Assembly: GCA_934700635.1 (NCBI GenBank)
Contig: CAKUXU010000001.1
Coordinates: forward strand, 1-26,931
Length of the DNA stretch: 26,931 nt
Source: an uncultured Eubacteriales bacterium
GTDB taxonomy: Bacteria; Bacillota; Clostridia; Oscillospirales; Acutalibacteraceae
Direction: 5' to 3'
The translations under genes were made by a program, and so were the position numbers. This document shows positions 1 to 9,701 of the stretch, one piece after another. The first letter of the stretch is position 1, and every line of letters starts with the position of its first letter. Below the pieces are notes generated by a model. It did no database searches and was not told the origin of the DNA. It was given only the letters and a program-made list of their open reading frames with translations.

Positions 1-3000
1 CAAATAAACATCATAAAGTGAAACTATATACTCTGAATTTAATTTTTTATAAATCCTTTCACAAGCATCCATATCCGAAACAATAGGATTTGCTATTACT
101 TTTATATACCAATCTAGTCCTTCTGCGGTTACACCGTTATAAGTATGATTTATTTTTGCAACCTTTTCATGAAGATTTTCAAGCACATAATAATTGCTGA
201 CCTGAGATTTTTGATACTCTTCAAGACTATTGTAATCTCTGGTAGCTTTTATTATTTTTTCGAAGTCTTCGTCGTTTGAGATATCTTGAGGTAAGGAGTT
301 AATATCATCTATTAAATTTGCCACCTTGGATTTTTCAATTCCTGTTACAGTAACTGTCTTACCTTCTTGAACATTTTCAATTGTATAAAAATTTTCATTA
401 TTTGGAGATATCTCTTTATTTCCAAGCATTACTTTAATAGAAGATCCTTCGTAAGCAGTATAAAGCTTTACACGAAAATAAAAGTTACTACCATGCTCAA
501 CTTCATTTTCGCCTGTTATAATTTTGCCGGACAAATTATAAAATTCTATACCCTCATCTTTAGTAAGAGTGACATTATATTTATTTTTGTTTACATTACC
601 AACTTGTATAGTTACGTCTTCCATAACATTTTGTATGAGATATCTTCCATTTGCAAGCTTTTGAACTTTAGTGTTACTTTGATTTCCATTATTAACGATA
701 ATATAAGCTCCTTGAAGAGAATCAGAATAAGCATCATCTATATTTATCGAAAATTCATAGTTATTCATGTAATTTATTTTAGTTTTACCTGAAATAACAA
801 ATCCGTCTCCACTTAAATAAGTCACGCCGTTAATAGGTTTAAAATCTATTGTATACACCAATGAATCCACATTTTCAACGCTTATTTTATATCCTTCTTT
901 TATGTTTTTAATAGTATAATTACCGCTCGAATCTTTAGAAAGAGCACTTGAAACACCACTTGAAGAAACAGCTTGAACAGCAAAATTATTTCCAAGAGAG
1001 TATCCTGGCCTTGCCTTAACATTAAATGAATAGCTTTCTCCGTAAATTACTTCTACAGTTCCTTCTAAAGTTTCTGAAGACCCACTTATAAATTCAGCTT
1101 GCTCACTCTTTGAAAAATTCAGAATATATCTATTTAAAGTTAAATTTTCAACTTTAACTTTCATATTTTTTTCTACATAAACTATTTTGTATTTACCTGA
1201 ATTACTGTTTAAAGTTTCAATGTAGTTGTCATTACTGTCGTAAAGATTAACTTTTAAATCTGAATTACTGCATTTTTCTTCCAGAACAACTGAAAACTCG
1301 GCGCTTTCCCCATGCTTTACTTTAATTTCATTTACATTTTTATTTTCTTCTCCGCTTTGGTAAGTAACAGTTGTGGTACTTTCTTGTGAAGATCCTGAAG
1401 CACCAACAGTTGCACTTGAGATAAGCGAGATGGTATATTCATTTTTTTCTGCTATAAAACTTACATTAATCTCAGCTGACCCTAAATTATATATATCATA
1501 AATAACATATCCTGAGACTTGTCCTTCAGTAGAAATTTCACAGTATTCATAATCTTCTTCAATGCTACCGTTTAAAATTTTAACGTCTTTTTTCACTGTA
1601 TTCAAATCGTAGCCATTATTGACTTTAACTGCAACATGAAAGCTTCCAGAAGCAGTCCACATACCACTTAACGCATCTTCGCCTATTTCTTTTGTTCCGG
1701 GATCATAAGAATAATATTTAACGCTGTCATTCGTTATAAAATTAAGAACAGCGGTTTCATTTTTATCTTTAACATAATCAGCCGTCAAATTTTCTGTTAT
1801 ATTTTCCACTTTAAATGTTATTCCATCCGAAAGCAAAGAAACTTCAGTTATACTTTTTTGGGATTTATCGGAATTTTTCATAAAAAAGATTTTATCTTCA
1901 AGCTCGTTTATTTCATCTGCATCATTAAAATTACCCTGAATTTTAAATCTTAGACTTCCAAGATGATTTACCGAAATAGTTCTTCCTTCAAGATCTTTTA
2001 CAGAAATATCATCGGAAGCATTTGAATCTTCACTTAAATTGTAAATTTTAATATCATTTTCTTTAAAGCTTTCACCTATTGTAACTTGATATGTTTTTAT
2101 AGAAATTCCGTCAATAAGCAACTCAACATAACTTCCTTTTTCTTTCAAAGCTTGCTTTACAGTAGTTTGATTATCGGAGCAAATAGAATTAAATGAAAAA
2201 CCAAATCTATACTTGCCATCAGAGGAATAGTTTAAATTTTGTTGAAGTGAATAATCCTTTTTATTTTTATCAGCTCCGAAAAAGTTAAGAGTAAAGCTGA
2301 GCTTTCCTTCGGGTAAAACCTGGTACCCATTAGCAACTTGCACACCGAACTGATAGCATTTATTGCCAGAAGAATTTAAATTAAATAAACTTTGACTGCT
2401 ATCTTCTAAGCCTTTGTAAAAAATATTTTCTGAATTATACAAATTATCATAATTTTCTAAATTATCAGACTCTCTGAAATAAATTTCAATTCCTTTTCTT
2501 GCATCATCAGATCCAAATTCAATAGTTCCGTTTCTAAAAGAAGAGCTAAGTTCATAAATTGTAAAAGTAATATTATCTTTAATTTCTTTTACAGTTATCT
2601 CAATGGCCGAACTATACGCAGAAGAATCAAAATCTTGTACATTAATTGCCGAAATATTTTCCACACCTGGGAAATAAATATTTATATTTTCGGAATCAAG
2701 ATCTTCATAAGGACTGTCCTTTTTCAAATACATTCTAAAAACAAAATTTTCCCCGTAAACAGCAGACTTTTCAAACTTTTTAAACAGGTTATCTCCCCCT
2801 GTGGAGTAAGAAAGCTCTCCATTATGTTCAAACACCAAATATTTTGAATGCGGAGAATAATTGCAAGTAAATGATACATCAAATTTTTTCTTTTCTATTC
2901 CACTTACAACTATATCTAGATCTTTGTCTGTTTTCCATACTGAGCCATCACTGCTTTCTGTTTTTACAACATAAGCATTTCCTGCCGACAAACTTTGAGT

Positions 3001-5283
3001 AAAATAAAAATCACTACTCGATTTTTCATTTGTTATAAGTGGAGTATTTCTTTGAGTATCTGCGGCATCATATGCATTTATTACAATTGTGTCCTTTATT
3101 GATTTATAAGCGTCTCCAATAATATATTGAAATGAAATGGAATCATCTCCACTAACAACCATTCCGTCGTTCAAATTTGTATCAGACGAAGAGTCCGTTC
3201 CGACTAACTGAAATTTTATCATATCTTTTTCTAAAGCATTTCCATTTTCATCTAAAAATCTAACTGCATACAGTTTAATAAAAACATTACTGAGTGAAAT
3301 AGTTATATCTTCCGTAATTTCGGCATCATCTGCGAATTTTATTTCTATATATTCCCCCATGGAATCTTTTTTTATTTCATAACTTCCTTGAACATTGTTA
3401 CAAATTATTTCAACAGAGGTTTTTTCATCACCATTTTTTGAACGAAAACTATATCCTTTAACAGGTCTTATTCTAAAACTCAAAAGTTTTTCTTGAGCAG
3501 ATTTTTCCAATGAAAATTGGTCAATAAAATTATTATCTCCCCTAATGTCGGTTGATTCTTCAATTCCATCACTGTTTACAGAATAAATATTAACTCTAGA
3601 TCCTTGATTTTCCTGAGTTTTAAAAGTTAAAGTATATTTATTTTTTTCTATTCCTGTAACCAAAAAATTTTTATCTTCATTTATATTTCCCAAATTAAAT
3701 TTATAAAAAGTAGCTGTTTGACCGTCTTCACTGCTTACTTCTTCCCCTAACATTGATGAATCATAATCTCCGAATCTAAATTTTCCATTTGATTTACTAT
3801 AAATTGAATCATTTTTAATTCTTAGGTAAAAAGTTACATTTTCCATATCGCTCAATACAGGAAGTTCAAATCCATTTTTTTCGGTACTATAATCCAGTTT
3901 AGAAATACCTTCTCCGGTTAAAACATAATTTCCATTTTCATTTGAATAAGTAGGTTTAAAATCATCTCTTCCTCCTGTATATGCATACACTTCCAAATCA
4001 TTTGCAAAATCACTTTCACTCATTATGTCAGAACTTCCATTAGAAACCGCTACATAATATTTTTTCTTCATACCCTTCACTGTAATGTTCATTTCTTCAT
4101 TTGAATAAGTTTCTCTTTCCAATATATAAACATAACATTTCCTTCCGGTATCGTCTGTTTTAACTTCCACTCTAGTCAAAGTACCGACCCCTGAATATTC
4201 AATTTCCATGTTTTCAAGTTCGTACTCTTCTTTATTTACACATTCAAAAAAAAAATATACTTGACCCGCTTCAACAAACCTTTCTGGAATATCACATTCA
4301 AATCTGTTTTCTTCACTGTTGAATACAGCAGTTGTAAAATCACCGTCTTGGTCAATATTCTGTGATCTACATGCCTTCACCTGCATAGACAAATCATTAA
4401 TATTTTCACCGCTAATATACATTTTATAGTCTTTTACAACTATCGCAGTCTTAACTGATGCACCGGACAAATTATCGGCGGCGTGTACAGTATTCCCAAG
4501 CTTTTCATTTTGAACTTTGTCAACGAGTATTACTATGGATGTAATTGAAGATTTTATTTCTCCGAAATAATTTTGCTCGTCATAAATGGTTATATGAAAG
4601 TTATTTTCTTTATCGGATGATATTTCAGAAGAAACTTGTCTCGATTTTCCATCCAAAATCGTGAAAGCATTGACTTGCTTAACACGATAAGACTCAAAAT
4701 CACCATTCATACTCAAATCAAATTCAATTTTTTCGCCATAATTAATTTTATTTTTAAAATCAGAAACAAAATCTTTGAAATCTATCTCTTTACCGTCCGA
4801 ACTTATAACCTGCGGATAAGCAATATCAAGAGTTTTCAAATTGACTGATTTTATTTTAATATTGGTATCTGAATTAACAGATTCAATATGCCATTTGAAA
4901 AAGCCTTCATCATCAATTTCAGCTTTTTCATTTTCAAGACCTTGTGCATAAAGAGTATATTTTCCATTTTCGTCTTTTTCTGCTTCAAATCCTTCTTCAA
5001 GTTTAAGTTTAATTTCTACAGGTTCTCCACTATTAACTGAAATTTTAGTTCCTTTAAGAGATTCAAACTTGTTGTTACTTTTTAAAATTTCAATATCAGC
5101 TACTTCATTTATATTTTTTTCTATAGAATCTATTTCAAAATTCAAATTATAAGTAGTTTTTCCAAAAGTCTTAAAAGCAAAAATCGCTACTACTAAAAAT
5201 ACTCCTAAAACAATAATAAATAAATTTCCGCCATGCGAAATAAAATTTTTCTTGGGACCTGATTTTTCACTAACATATTTCAT
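1..5283 (-). CDS. Giant repeat-rich surface protein, 5' part only (C-terminus outside window)
   Basis: The minus-strand frame beginning with ATG at 5283-5281 stays open for all 1,761 codons to the window edge, so the gene is partial. A GGTGG ribosome site lies about 7 bases before the ATG. Residues 1-13 are polar and Lys-containing; a hydrophobic helix follows at about 20-37 (LFIIVLGVFLVVAIFAF). There is no lipobox and no clear signal-peptidase site, so it is either a signal-anchor or a signal peptide. The rest is extracellular-type sequence rich in Asn, Ser, Lys, Glu, Asp, Ile and Tyr and poor in Pro, Trp and Cys, built from divergent modules of roughly 80-110 residues. From about residue 1650 a helical region replaces the beta modules (NYYVLENLHEKV, then GLDWYIKVIANPI). 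From memory this resembles the stalk-proximal part of Clostridia surface and dockerin proteins. Adhesion or an S-layer-like role is inference. Confidence is high that it is a gene and low on function. Confidence 0.9.
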   Translation of the reverse strand, partial: MKYVSEKSGPKKNFISHGGNLFIIVLGVFLVVAIFAFKTFGKTTYNLNFEIDSIEKNINEVADIEILKSNNKFESLKGTKISVNSGEPVEIKLKLEEGFEAEKDENGKYTLYAQGLENEKAEIDDEGFFKWHIESVNSDTNIKIKSVNLKTLDIAYPQVISSDGKEIDFKDFVSDFKNKINYGEKIEFDLSMNGDFESYRVKQVNAFTILDGKSRQVSSEISSDKENNFHITIYDEQNYFGEIKSSITSIVILVDKVQNEKLGNTVHAADNLSGASVKTAIVVKDYKMYISGENINDLSMQVKACRSQNIDQDGDFTTAVFNSEENRFECDIPERFVEAGQVYFFFECVNKEEYELENMEIEYSGVGTLTRVEVKTDDTGRKCYVYILERETYSNEEMNITVKGMKKKYYVAVSNGSSDIMSESDFANDLEVYAYTGGRDDFKPTYSNENGNYVLTGEGISKLDYSTEKNGFELPVLSDMENVTFYLRIKNDSIYSKSNGKFRFGDYDSSMLGEEVSSEDGQTATFYKFNLGNINEDKNFLVTGIEKNKYTLTFKTQENQGSRVNIYSVNSDGIEESTDIRGDNNFIDQFSLEKSAQEKLLSFRIRPVKGYSFRSKNGDEKTSVEIICNNVQGSYEIKKDSMGEYIEIKFADDAEITEDITISLSNVFIKLYAVRFLDENGNALEKDMIKFQLVGTDSSSDTNLNDGMVVSGDDSISFQYIIGDAYKSIKDTIVINAYDAADTQRNTPLITNEKSSSDFYFTQSLSAGNAYVVKTESSDGSVWKTDKDLDIVVSGIEKKKFDVSFTCNYSPHSKYLVFEHNGELSYSTGGDNLFKKFEKSAVYGENFVFRMYLKKDSPYEDLDSENINIYFPGVENISAINVQDFDSSAYSSAIEITVKEIKDNITFTIYELSSSFRNGTIEFGSDDARKGIEIYFRESDNLENYDNLYNSENIFYKGLEDSSQSLFNLNSSGNKCYQFGVQVANGYQVLPEGKLSFTLNFFGADKNKKDYSLQQNLNYSSDGKYRFGFSFNSICSDNQTTVKQALKEKGSYVELLIDGISIKTYQVTIGESFKENDIKIYNLSEDSNASDDISVKDLEGRTISVNHLGSLRFKIQGNFNDADEINELEDKIFFMKNSDKSQKSITEVSLLSDGITFKVENITENLTADYVKDKNETAVLNFITNDSVKYYSYDPGTKEIGEDALSGMWTASGSFHVAVKVNNGYDLNTVKKDVKILNGSIEEDYEYCEISTEGQVSGYVIYDIYNLGSAEINVSFIAEKNEYTISLISSATVGASGSSQESTTTVTYQSGEENKNVNEIKVKHGESAEFSVVLEEKCSNSDLKVNLYDSNDNYIETLNSNSGKYKIVYVEKNMKVKVENLTLNRYILNFSKSEQAEFISGSSETLEGTVEVIYGESYSFNVKARPGYSLGNNFAVQAVSSSGVSSALSKDSSGNYTIKNIKEGYKISVENVDSLVYTIDFKPINGVTYLSGDGFVISGKTKINYMNNYEFSINIDDAYSDSLQGAYIIVNNGNQSNTKVQKLANGRYLIQNVMEDVTIQVGNVNKNKYNVTLTKDEGIEFYNLSGKIITGENEVEHGSNFYFRVKLYTAYEGSSIKVMLGNKEISPNNENFYTIENVQEGKTVTVTGIEKSKVANLIDDINSLPQDISNDEDFEKIIKATRDYNSLEEYQKSQVSNYYVLENLHEKVAKINHTYNGVTAEGLDWYIKVIANPIVSDMDACERIYKKLNSEYIVSLYDVYL
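331..4085 (-). repeat. Protein-level tandem modules inside the giant surface protein
   Basis: Module boundaries recur as a Gly-Ile-Glu-Lys-like linker followed by a Tyr/Phe-x-Val-x-Phe beta strand: VKGMKKKYYVAV (near 4070), VTGIEKNKYTLTF (near 3650), VSGIEKKKFDVSF (near 2895), EKNEYTISL (near 1440), VNKNKYNVTL (near 580) and VTGIEKSK (near 340). Within a unit a GENFVFR/GSNFYFRV strand is followed by a Tyr-containing turn and a YTIENV/YLIQNV strand. The last two units (about 334-585 and 586-860) are the clearest, at 84-92 residues each. The DNA itself is not visibly repetitive, so the modules are old and diverged. Confidence 0.7.
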
Positions 5284-5358
5284 AATAAAACCACCATTCT
5301 ATACATAAAATTTTGATTTGATGAATTAAAAATGATTACTTTTATTTATTTTGTGAAG

Positions 5359-5387
5359 ATTATATCATTTAAAACATTTTTTTTCAA
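5359..5387 (-). promoter_or_regulatory. Sigma-A promoter of the giant surface-protein gene
   Basis: On the minus strand TTGAAA (5387-5382) and a perfect TATAAT (5364-5359) are separated by exactly 17 bases. It lies about 75 bases before the ATG and after the fhs terminator, so the surface-protein gene is transcribed independently of the upstream operon. Confidence 0.8.
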
Positions 5388-5445
5388 TATATTTATGAAA
5401 TAAAAATAGTAAATTTTATTTATTTAAAATCAAATATATAAAATT

Positions 5446-5474
5446 AACAGCCACTCTTTTTTAGAGAAGCTGTT
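5446..5474 (-). terminator. Rho-independent terminator after fhs
   Basis: On the minus strand AACAGCTTCTCT (5474-5463), a 5-base loop and AGAGTGGCTGTT (5457-5446) form a 12-bp stem with one wobble and one mismatch, followed by AATTTTAT. It starts 8 bases after the fhs stop and closes the vanY-like to fhs operon. Confidence 0.75.
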
Positions 5475-5482
5475 TAATTAAT

Positions 5483-7126
5483 TTAAAATATTCCTACTGT
5501 TTTACCGTTTTCATCTATATCTATCTGATTTGCTGCTGGAGATTTTGGAAGTCCTGGCATACGCATAATATTACCAGTCAGAACAACTATAAATCCTGCA
5601 CCGTTCAAAAGATTGATATCTCCTACATTGATGTTAAACCCCTTTGGAAATCCAAGCTTAGAAGGGTCATCAGAAAGAGAATACTGAGTTTTTGCAATGC
5701 AAATAGGTAAGTTTGCTTTTCCAAGTATTTCTATTTCTTTTATTTTCTTTTCTGCTTGAGGGGTATAAATAACCCCTTCAGCACGATAAATTTCTTTGGC
5801 AATTTTTAGAATTTTTTCTTTTATTGATAAGTTTAAAGAGTAAATAGGATAGAAATCAGATTTTTTTTCACAAAGTTTGCAAACCTTTTGAGCTAAATCA
5901 ACAGCTCCGCTTCCTCCTTTTGAAAAAGAATCGGAAATAGAAAACTCACATTCTTTACTCAAACAAAAACTTTTTACTTTTTCAATTTCTTCTTGTTTAT
6001 CTCCATCGAAATAATTTAAAGCAACTACCACGGGTACTCCGAATTTTTTCATATTCTCTATATGGACTCCAAGATTTTGAAGACCGTTTTTTAATTCAGA
6101 ATTCTTTTCTTGACCACTGTTGTATTTGAGAGATCTCAAGGTTGAAACAATCACAATGCAATTTGGTTTCAATTTTGCTAGTCTGCATTTTATATCTAAA
6201 AATTTTTCGGCACCTAAATCAGCGCCAAAGCCTGCTTCGGTAACACAGTAGTCACCAAGCTTAAGAGCAAGAGAAGTCGCACGCACGGAATTGCAACCAT
6301 GTGCAATATTTGCAAAAGGTCCTCCGTGAATTAATGCCGGTGTTCCTTCCAAAGTTTGAACTAAATTAGGCTTTAAAGCATCTTTTAAAAGAACAGTCAT
6401 AGATCCGTTTGCTTTTAAATCCTTTGCATATACAGGCTTTGAATCATAAGTATAGCCAACAAGTATTTCACCTAACTTGATTTTCAAGTCATTTAAATCT
6501 TTTGCAAGGCACAGTACAGCCATAATTTCAGTTGCAACAGTTATTACAAATCCATCTTCTCGAATAACACCATTTACTTTTGAACCCAGCCCAACAATTA
6601 TATTTCTAAGGCAACGATCATTAATATCAAGGCAACGTTTTGTTAAAATGTTTTTCGGATCTATATTAAGAATGTTCCCTTGATGTATATGATTGTCAAT
6701 CATAGCGCACAAAAGGTTATTAGCAGAAGTAATAGCATGCATATCTCCTGTAAAATGAAGATTTATATCTTCCATAGGAACAACTTGAGAATATCCTCCT
6801 CCAGTTGCCCCACCTTTTATGCCAAACACCGGTCCTAAGGAAGGTTCCCTTAAAGCAATAATCGTTTTTTTATTTATTTTATTCATTGCTTGACCAAGCC
6901 CTATAGTCACTGTAGTTTTACCTTCTCCCGCAGGAGTAGGGTTTGTTGCAGTCACAAGAATAAGCTTACCTGATTTTTCATTTTCTAATCGTTTATAAAT
7001 ATTTTCATTTATCTTTGCTTTATAATTTCCATAAAGCTCAAGCTCTTCTTCTTTTATTCCGACTTTCTTTGCAATATCTGAAATTTTCTGAATTTTAACG
7101 TTATTTGCAATTTCAATGTCCGTCAT
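5483..7126 (-). CDS. fhs: Formate-tetrahydrofolate ligase
   Basis: It catalyses ATP-dependent formation of 10-formyl-THF from formate and THF in the cytoplasm, feeding purine synthesis, initiator-tRNA formylation and, in acetogens, the methyl branch of the Wood-Ljungdahl pathway. The protein has 547 residues, close to the usual 555. The N-terminus ([19 protein letters not shown]) and the phosphate-binding loop TPAGEGKT (residues 64-71) are typical, as are the [20 protein letters not shown] and [17 protein letters not shown] blocks. The start ATG follows GGAGG, and that ribosome site lies inside the last codons of the preceding gene, whose stop is 2 bases away, so translation is probably coupled. 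It is the last gene of the operon. Fmt, two genes upstream, uses its product. No other Wood-Ljungdahl gene is in the window. Confidence 0.97.
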   Translation of the reverse strand: MTDIEIANNVKIQKISDIAKKVGIKEEELELYGNYKAKINENIYKRLENEKSGKLILVTATNPTPAGEGKTTVTIGLGQAMNKINKKTIIALREPSLGPVFGIKGGATGGGYSQVVPMEDINLHFTGDMHAITSANNLLCAMIDNHIHQGNILNIDPKNILTKRCLDINDRCLRNIIVGLGSKVNGVIREDGFVITVATEIMAVLCLAKDLNDLKIKLGEILVGYTYDSKPVYAKDLKANGSMTVLLKDALKPNLVQTLEGTPALIHGGPFANIAHGCNSVRATSLALKLGDYCVTEAGFGADLGAEKFLDIKCRLAKLKPNCIVIVSTLRSLKYNSGQEKNSELKNGLQNLGVHIENMKKFGVPVVVALNYFDGDKQEEIEKVKSFCLSKECEFSISDSFSKGGSGAVDLAQKVCKLCEKKSDFYPIYSLNLSIKEKILKIAKEIYRAEGVIYTPQAEKKIKEIEILGKANLPICIAKTQYSLSDDPSKLGFPKGFNINVGDINLLNGAGFIVVLTGNIMRMPGLPKSPAANQIDIDENGKTVGIF

Positions 7127-7128
7127 TA

Positions 7129-8697
7129 CTATACCTCCGGTTCATGATTTTCACTTGAGAATACAATACTTTTAAGAAAAATTTTTGATTTAAATCCCCC
7201 GCGTTCTTCCAATTTATTTTTTCTTGCTTTCTCAATTTCTTCAAAAGATATACCTAAACTTTCCGCAAGTTCGTAAAAAACTTCAAGCACGTCTGCCATT
7301 TCTTCAACTTCATCATTTCGAGCCGATGCATTTTTGACCTCATTTGATTCTTCTACCAACTTTATTTTAAGTTCTTCTATAAAAGTATTTTGATCTAAAA
7401 TTTCTGTTTCCGGAATATTTCCTTTAAGCTTTATTATTTGTGGGATTTTATCTCTGACGAGCTTATCACAATGCTTTTCCTTTGAAGTTAATTTTCTTGT
7501 AAGAACTAAAATATTCTCAAGGGAACCTGATTTGTCAAAGTTTTCGCATGAAAATTTCATACTTTGGAGTCTACTTGGATAAGTCAAAAGAGCTTTTATT
7601 GTTTCAGCTGCATTTTTTTCAAGTCTAACAGCCATATTGTTACTAACCAAAAAATTAGCATTTTCTTCTTCTTGACCAGGTATAGCATTGAAAAGAGCCA
7701 TTGGAAGTCCACATGCAAGTGCTTCGCTAACAGTAAGTCCTCCAGGTTTGGTTATAATAAGATCCGAAACACTCATATACTTTTCAACTTCTTTTGTGAA
7801 ATAAATAACCTTTGTTTTTTTAGTTTTAAAATATTTATTTTTATTAAACTTTTTGAATTTGATTCTAAATTTTATATGTTTAAGTCCTGGAATATGCTTC
7901 GAAATTTTTGAAGGTATCATTTTTATTTTATCTTTAAACTTTTTTCTGTTTTCAGAAAGGCTTTTTATTTTGTTATAAAGTTTAGGATTTTTCCCAGTTA
8001 TAACTATAATTTGAAAATCTATATTAATAGTTTGAAGCTGATAGTAAACTTTATCTATATTTGCAAGCCCTCCTTTTCCCGCCATTAAAAGTATTGTAGG
8101 CTTAGATGCGTCAAGAGAAAGCTCTTCGAGTACTTTCTTTTTATCATATTTAAAATAAAATGAATCATCTACAGGTATACCGTAAGGGTAAATTATTTTA
8201 GGGTCTACCCCCATATCCTTCATACCTTCAACCATGTTTGAATTAGCCACTATATAAGCATCAACATTTGGACTGGTCCAAGTTCTATGAGGAGCATAAT
8301 CCGTCATAACACAAACAAGAGGTATTTTTACTAAATTATTCGACTTCAAATTGGAAACCATTTCGGTTGTAAAAGGGTGAGTCGAAATTATTGCATCGGG
8401 TTTAGATTTTTCAATAAGTGGAAGTAATTTTTTGCTTATTATGCTATTGATACCTGCAACAAGCTTATTTCCTGTTTTTTTATTTGCGGAATCGTAAACC
8501 ATTTTCCAAATTTTAGGCTGCTTAAGAGCAATATACTCGTAAACTTCCGTAACTGTTTTATTAAGAATAGGGCTTATATATTCAATAGCATCAACAACTT
8601 CTGTTTCAATTCCTTTTGAAATGAAATATTGTTTTATTGCATTTGCTGCGCTTAAATGTCCACCACCTGTTGATGCCGAAAGTATAACAATATTCAA
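7129..8697 (-). CDS. UgtP/MGDG-synthase-like glycosyltransferase fused to a MazG-like NTP pyrophosphohydrolase
   Basis: Residues 1-405 are a GT-B glycosyltransferase of the diacylglycerol glycosyltransferase group (UgtP/MGD1, GT28). Visible motifs are [11 protein letters not shown] (11-21), STHPF (105-109), TDYAPHRTW (132-140), GGL after a nucleotide-binding strand (209-211), [16 protein letters not shown] (317-332) and GQEEEN (341-346). It probably transfers a sugar to diacylglycerol at the inner membrane face. Residues 410-505 are a separate all-alpha domain opening with [12 protein letters not shown]. Its EExxE (449-453) and ExxD (466-469) metal-binding pattern is that of MazG/PRA-PH-like nucleotide pyrophosphohydrolases. 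Residues 251-296 are a Lys/Arg-rich insert not usual in UgtP. The start is TTG (8697-8695), 10 bases after AAGGAGG; no ATG fits. The two domains share one uninterrupted frame. The sugar, lipid and nucleotide substrates are not readable from sequence. Confidence 0.88.
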   Translation of the reverse strand: MNIVILSASTGGGHLSAANAIKQYFISKGIETEVVDAIEYISPILNKTVTEVYEYIALKQPKIWKMVYDSANKKTGNKLVAGINSIISKKLLPLIEKSKPDAIISTHPFTTEMVSNLKSNNLVKIPLVCVMTDYAPHRTWTSPNVDAYIVANSNMVEGMKDMGVDPKIIYPYGIPVDDSFYFKYDKKKVLEELSLDASKPTILLMAGKGGLANIDKVYYQLQTINIDFQIIVITGKNPKLYNKIKSLSENRKKFKDKIKMIPSKISKHIPGLKHIKFRIKFKKFNKNKYFKTKKTKVIYFTKEVEKYMSVSDLIITKPGGLTVSEALACGLPMALFNAIPGQEEENANFLVSNNMAVRLEKNAAETIKALLTYPSRLQSMKFSCENFDKSGSLENILVLTRKLTSKEKHCDKLVRDKIPQIIKLKGNIPETEILDQNTFIEELKIKLVEESNEVKNASARNDEVEEMADVLEVFYELAESLGISFEEIEKARKNKLEERGGFKSKIFLKSIVFSSENHEPEV

Positions 8698-8744
8698 AAT
8701 ATTTTGTCCTCCTTGGATTTTAAACTGCTAAAAATTTTAAATCT

Positions 8745-9683
8745 TTATGAATTTAATTCTAAGTTTGACCCTAAAACCGTTTTTTCGCTAAGACGATACC
8801 CTCTTGCAAAATCACTTGCAGACATTCTTTTTTTACCTTCAATTTGAACTTCTAAAAGCTCAATTGAAGTATCTTTTCCGCAACCGATTACAAGCGGTGA
8901 CACACTTAAAACTTTTCCGGGGTAGCAAGGTCTGTTGTTTGAAATTTTTGTTTTATATATTTTGAAAAGCTTACCTCTAAGACGAGTATTTGCAATCGGC
9001 CATGGATTAGATCCTCTCACAAGATTATGGATTTCTTTTGAGGTTTTCTCCCAGTTTATTTCCCCTGTTATTTTATCAAGAGGAGGAGAAAGCGTAGCTT
9101 GGGAATCATCTTGTTTTACAGGAGTGATTTCACTTAAGTTTTTAATTGTTTTAATTAAAGTTTCTGCTCCCAAAAAAGACATTTTTTCTTTTAATTCCTC
9201 AGAAGTGTCTTCATCATTTATGAATATTTTTTCTTGCATTAAAATATCCCCTGTATCAAGACCTTCATTCATAAACATTGTTGTAATTCCCGTAACTGTA
9301 TCACCGTTTATAATGCTCCACTGTATAGGTGCTGCCCCTCTATATTTCGGAAGCAAAGATCCGTGAACATTTATGCATCCGTATTTTGGAAAATCTATAA
9401 AATTTTTCGGAAGTATTTTACCATATGCAACAACAATAATTATATCGGGATTAATTTTTTTCAAAAGCTCAAAAGATTCTTCACTTTTTAATTTCTCTGG
9501 TTGAAAAACTTCTATTCCCTTAGAAAGTGCATAAGCTTTAACAGGGGTAGGAAGAATGATTTGTTTTCTTCCTTGAGGTTTATCGGGTTTTGTGAAAACA
9601 GCACATACATCATAATTATTTTTAACAAGTGCATCCAAAGAAGGAACAGCAAATTCAGGTGTTCCCATAAAAAGAATTTTCAA
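8745..9683 (-). CDS. fmt: Methionyl-tRNA formyltransferase
   Basis: It transfers the formyl group of 10-formyl-THF to Met-tRNA(fMet) for translation initiation. At 312 residues it is of normal length. The N-terminal formyltransferase domain starts MKILFMGTPEFAVPSL. The catalytic triad matches the E. coli Asn-His-Asp: N105 and H107 in INVHGSLLPKYRGAAPIQWS, and D143 in NEGLDTGD. The C-terminal tRNA-binding OB domain occupies about 205-312. The start is TTG (9683-9681), 7 bases after AAAGGTGG. It lies 18 bases after the VanY-like gene and 47 bases before the glycosyltransferase. No peptide deformylase gene (def), often next to fmt, is present here. Confidence 0.96.
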   Translation of the reverse strand: MKILFMGTPEFAVPSLDALVKNNYDVCAVFTKPDKPQGRKQIILPTPVKAYALSKGIEVFQPEKLKSEESFELLKKINPDIIIVVAYGKILPKNFIDFPKYGCINVHGSLLPKYRGAAPIQWSIINGDTVTGITTMFMNEGLDTGDILMQEKIFINDEDTSEELKEKMSFLGAETLIKTIKNLSEITPVKQDDSQATLSPPLDKITGEINWEKTSKEIHNLVRGSNPWPIANTRLRGKLFKIYKTKISNNRPCYPGKVLSVSPLVIGCGKDTSIELLEVQIEGKKRMSASDFARGYRLSEKTVLGSNLELNS

Positions 9684-9701
9684 ATTTTTTCCACCTTTAC
9701 A

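Noticed and set aside
367..792. 141-codon plus-strand open frame
   Set aside because: It is the exact codon-register antisense of two well-formed modules of the giant minus-strand protein, has no ribosome site and gives an unlikely Ile/Phe/Tyr-rich translation.
2635..4848. Small plus-strand open frames (2635-2847, 4636-4848)
   Set aside because: They lie antisense to the continuous surface-protein frame and have no ribosome site or recognisable motif.
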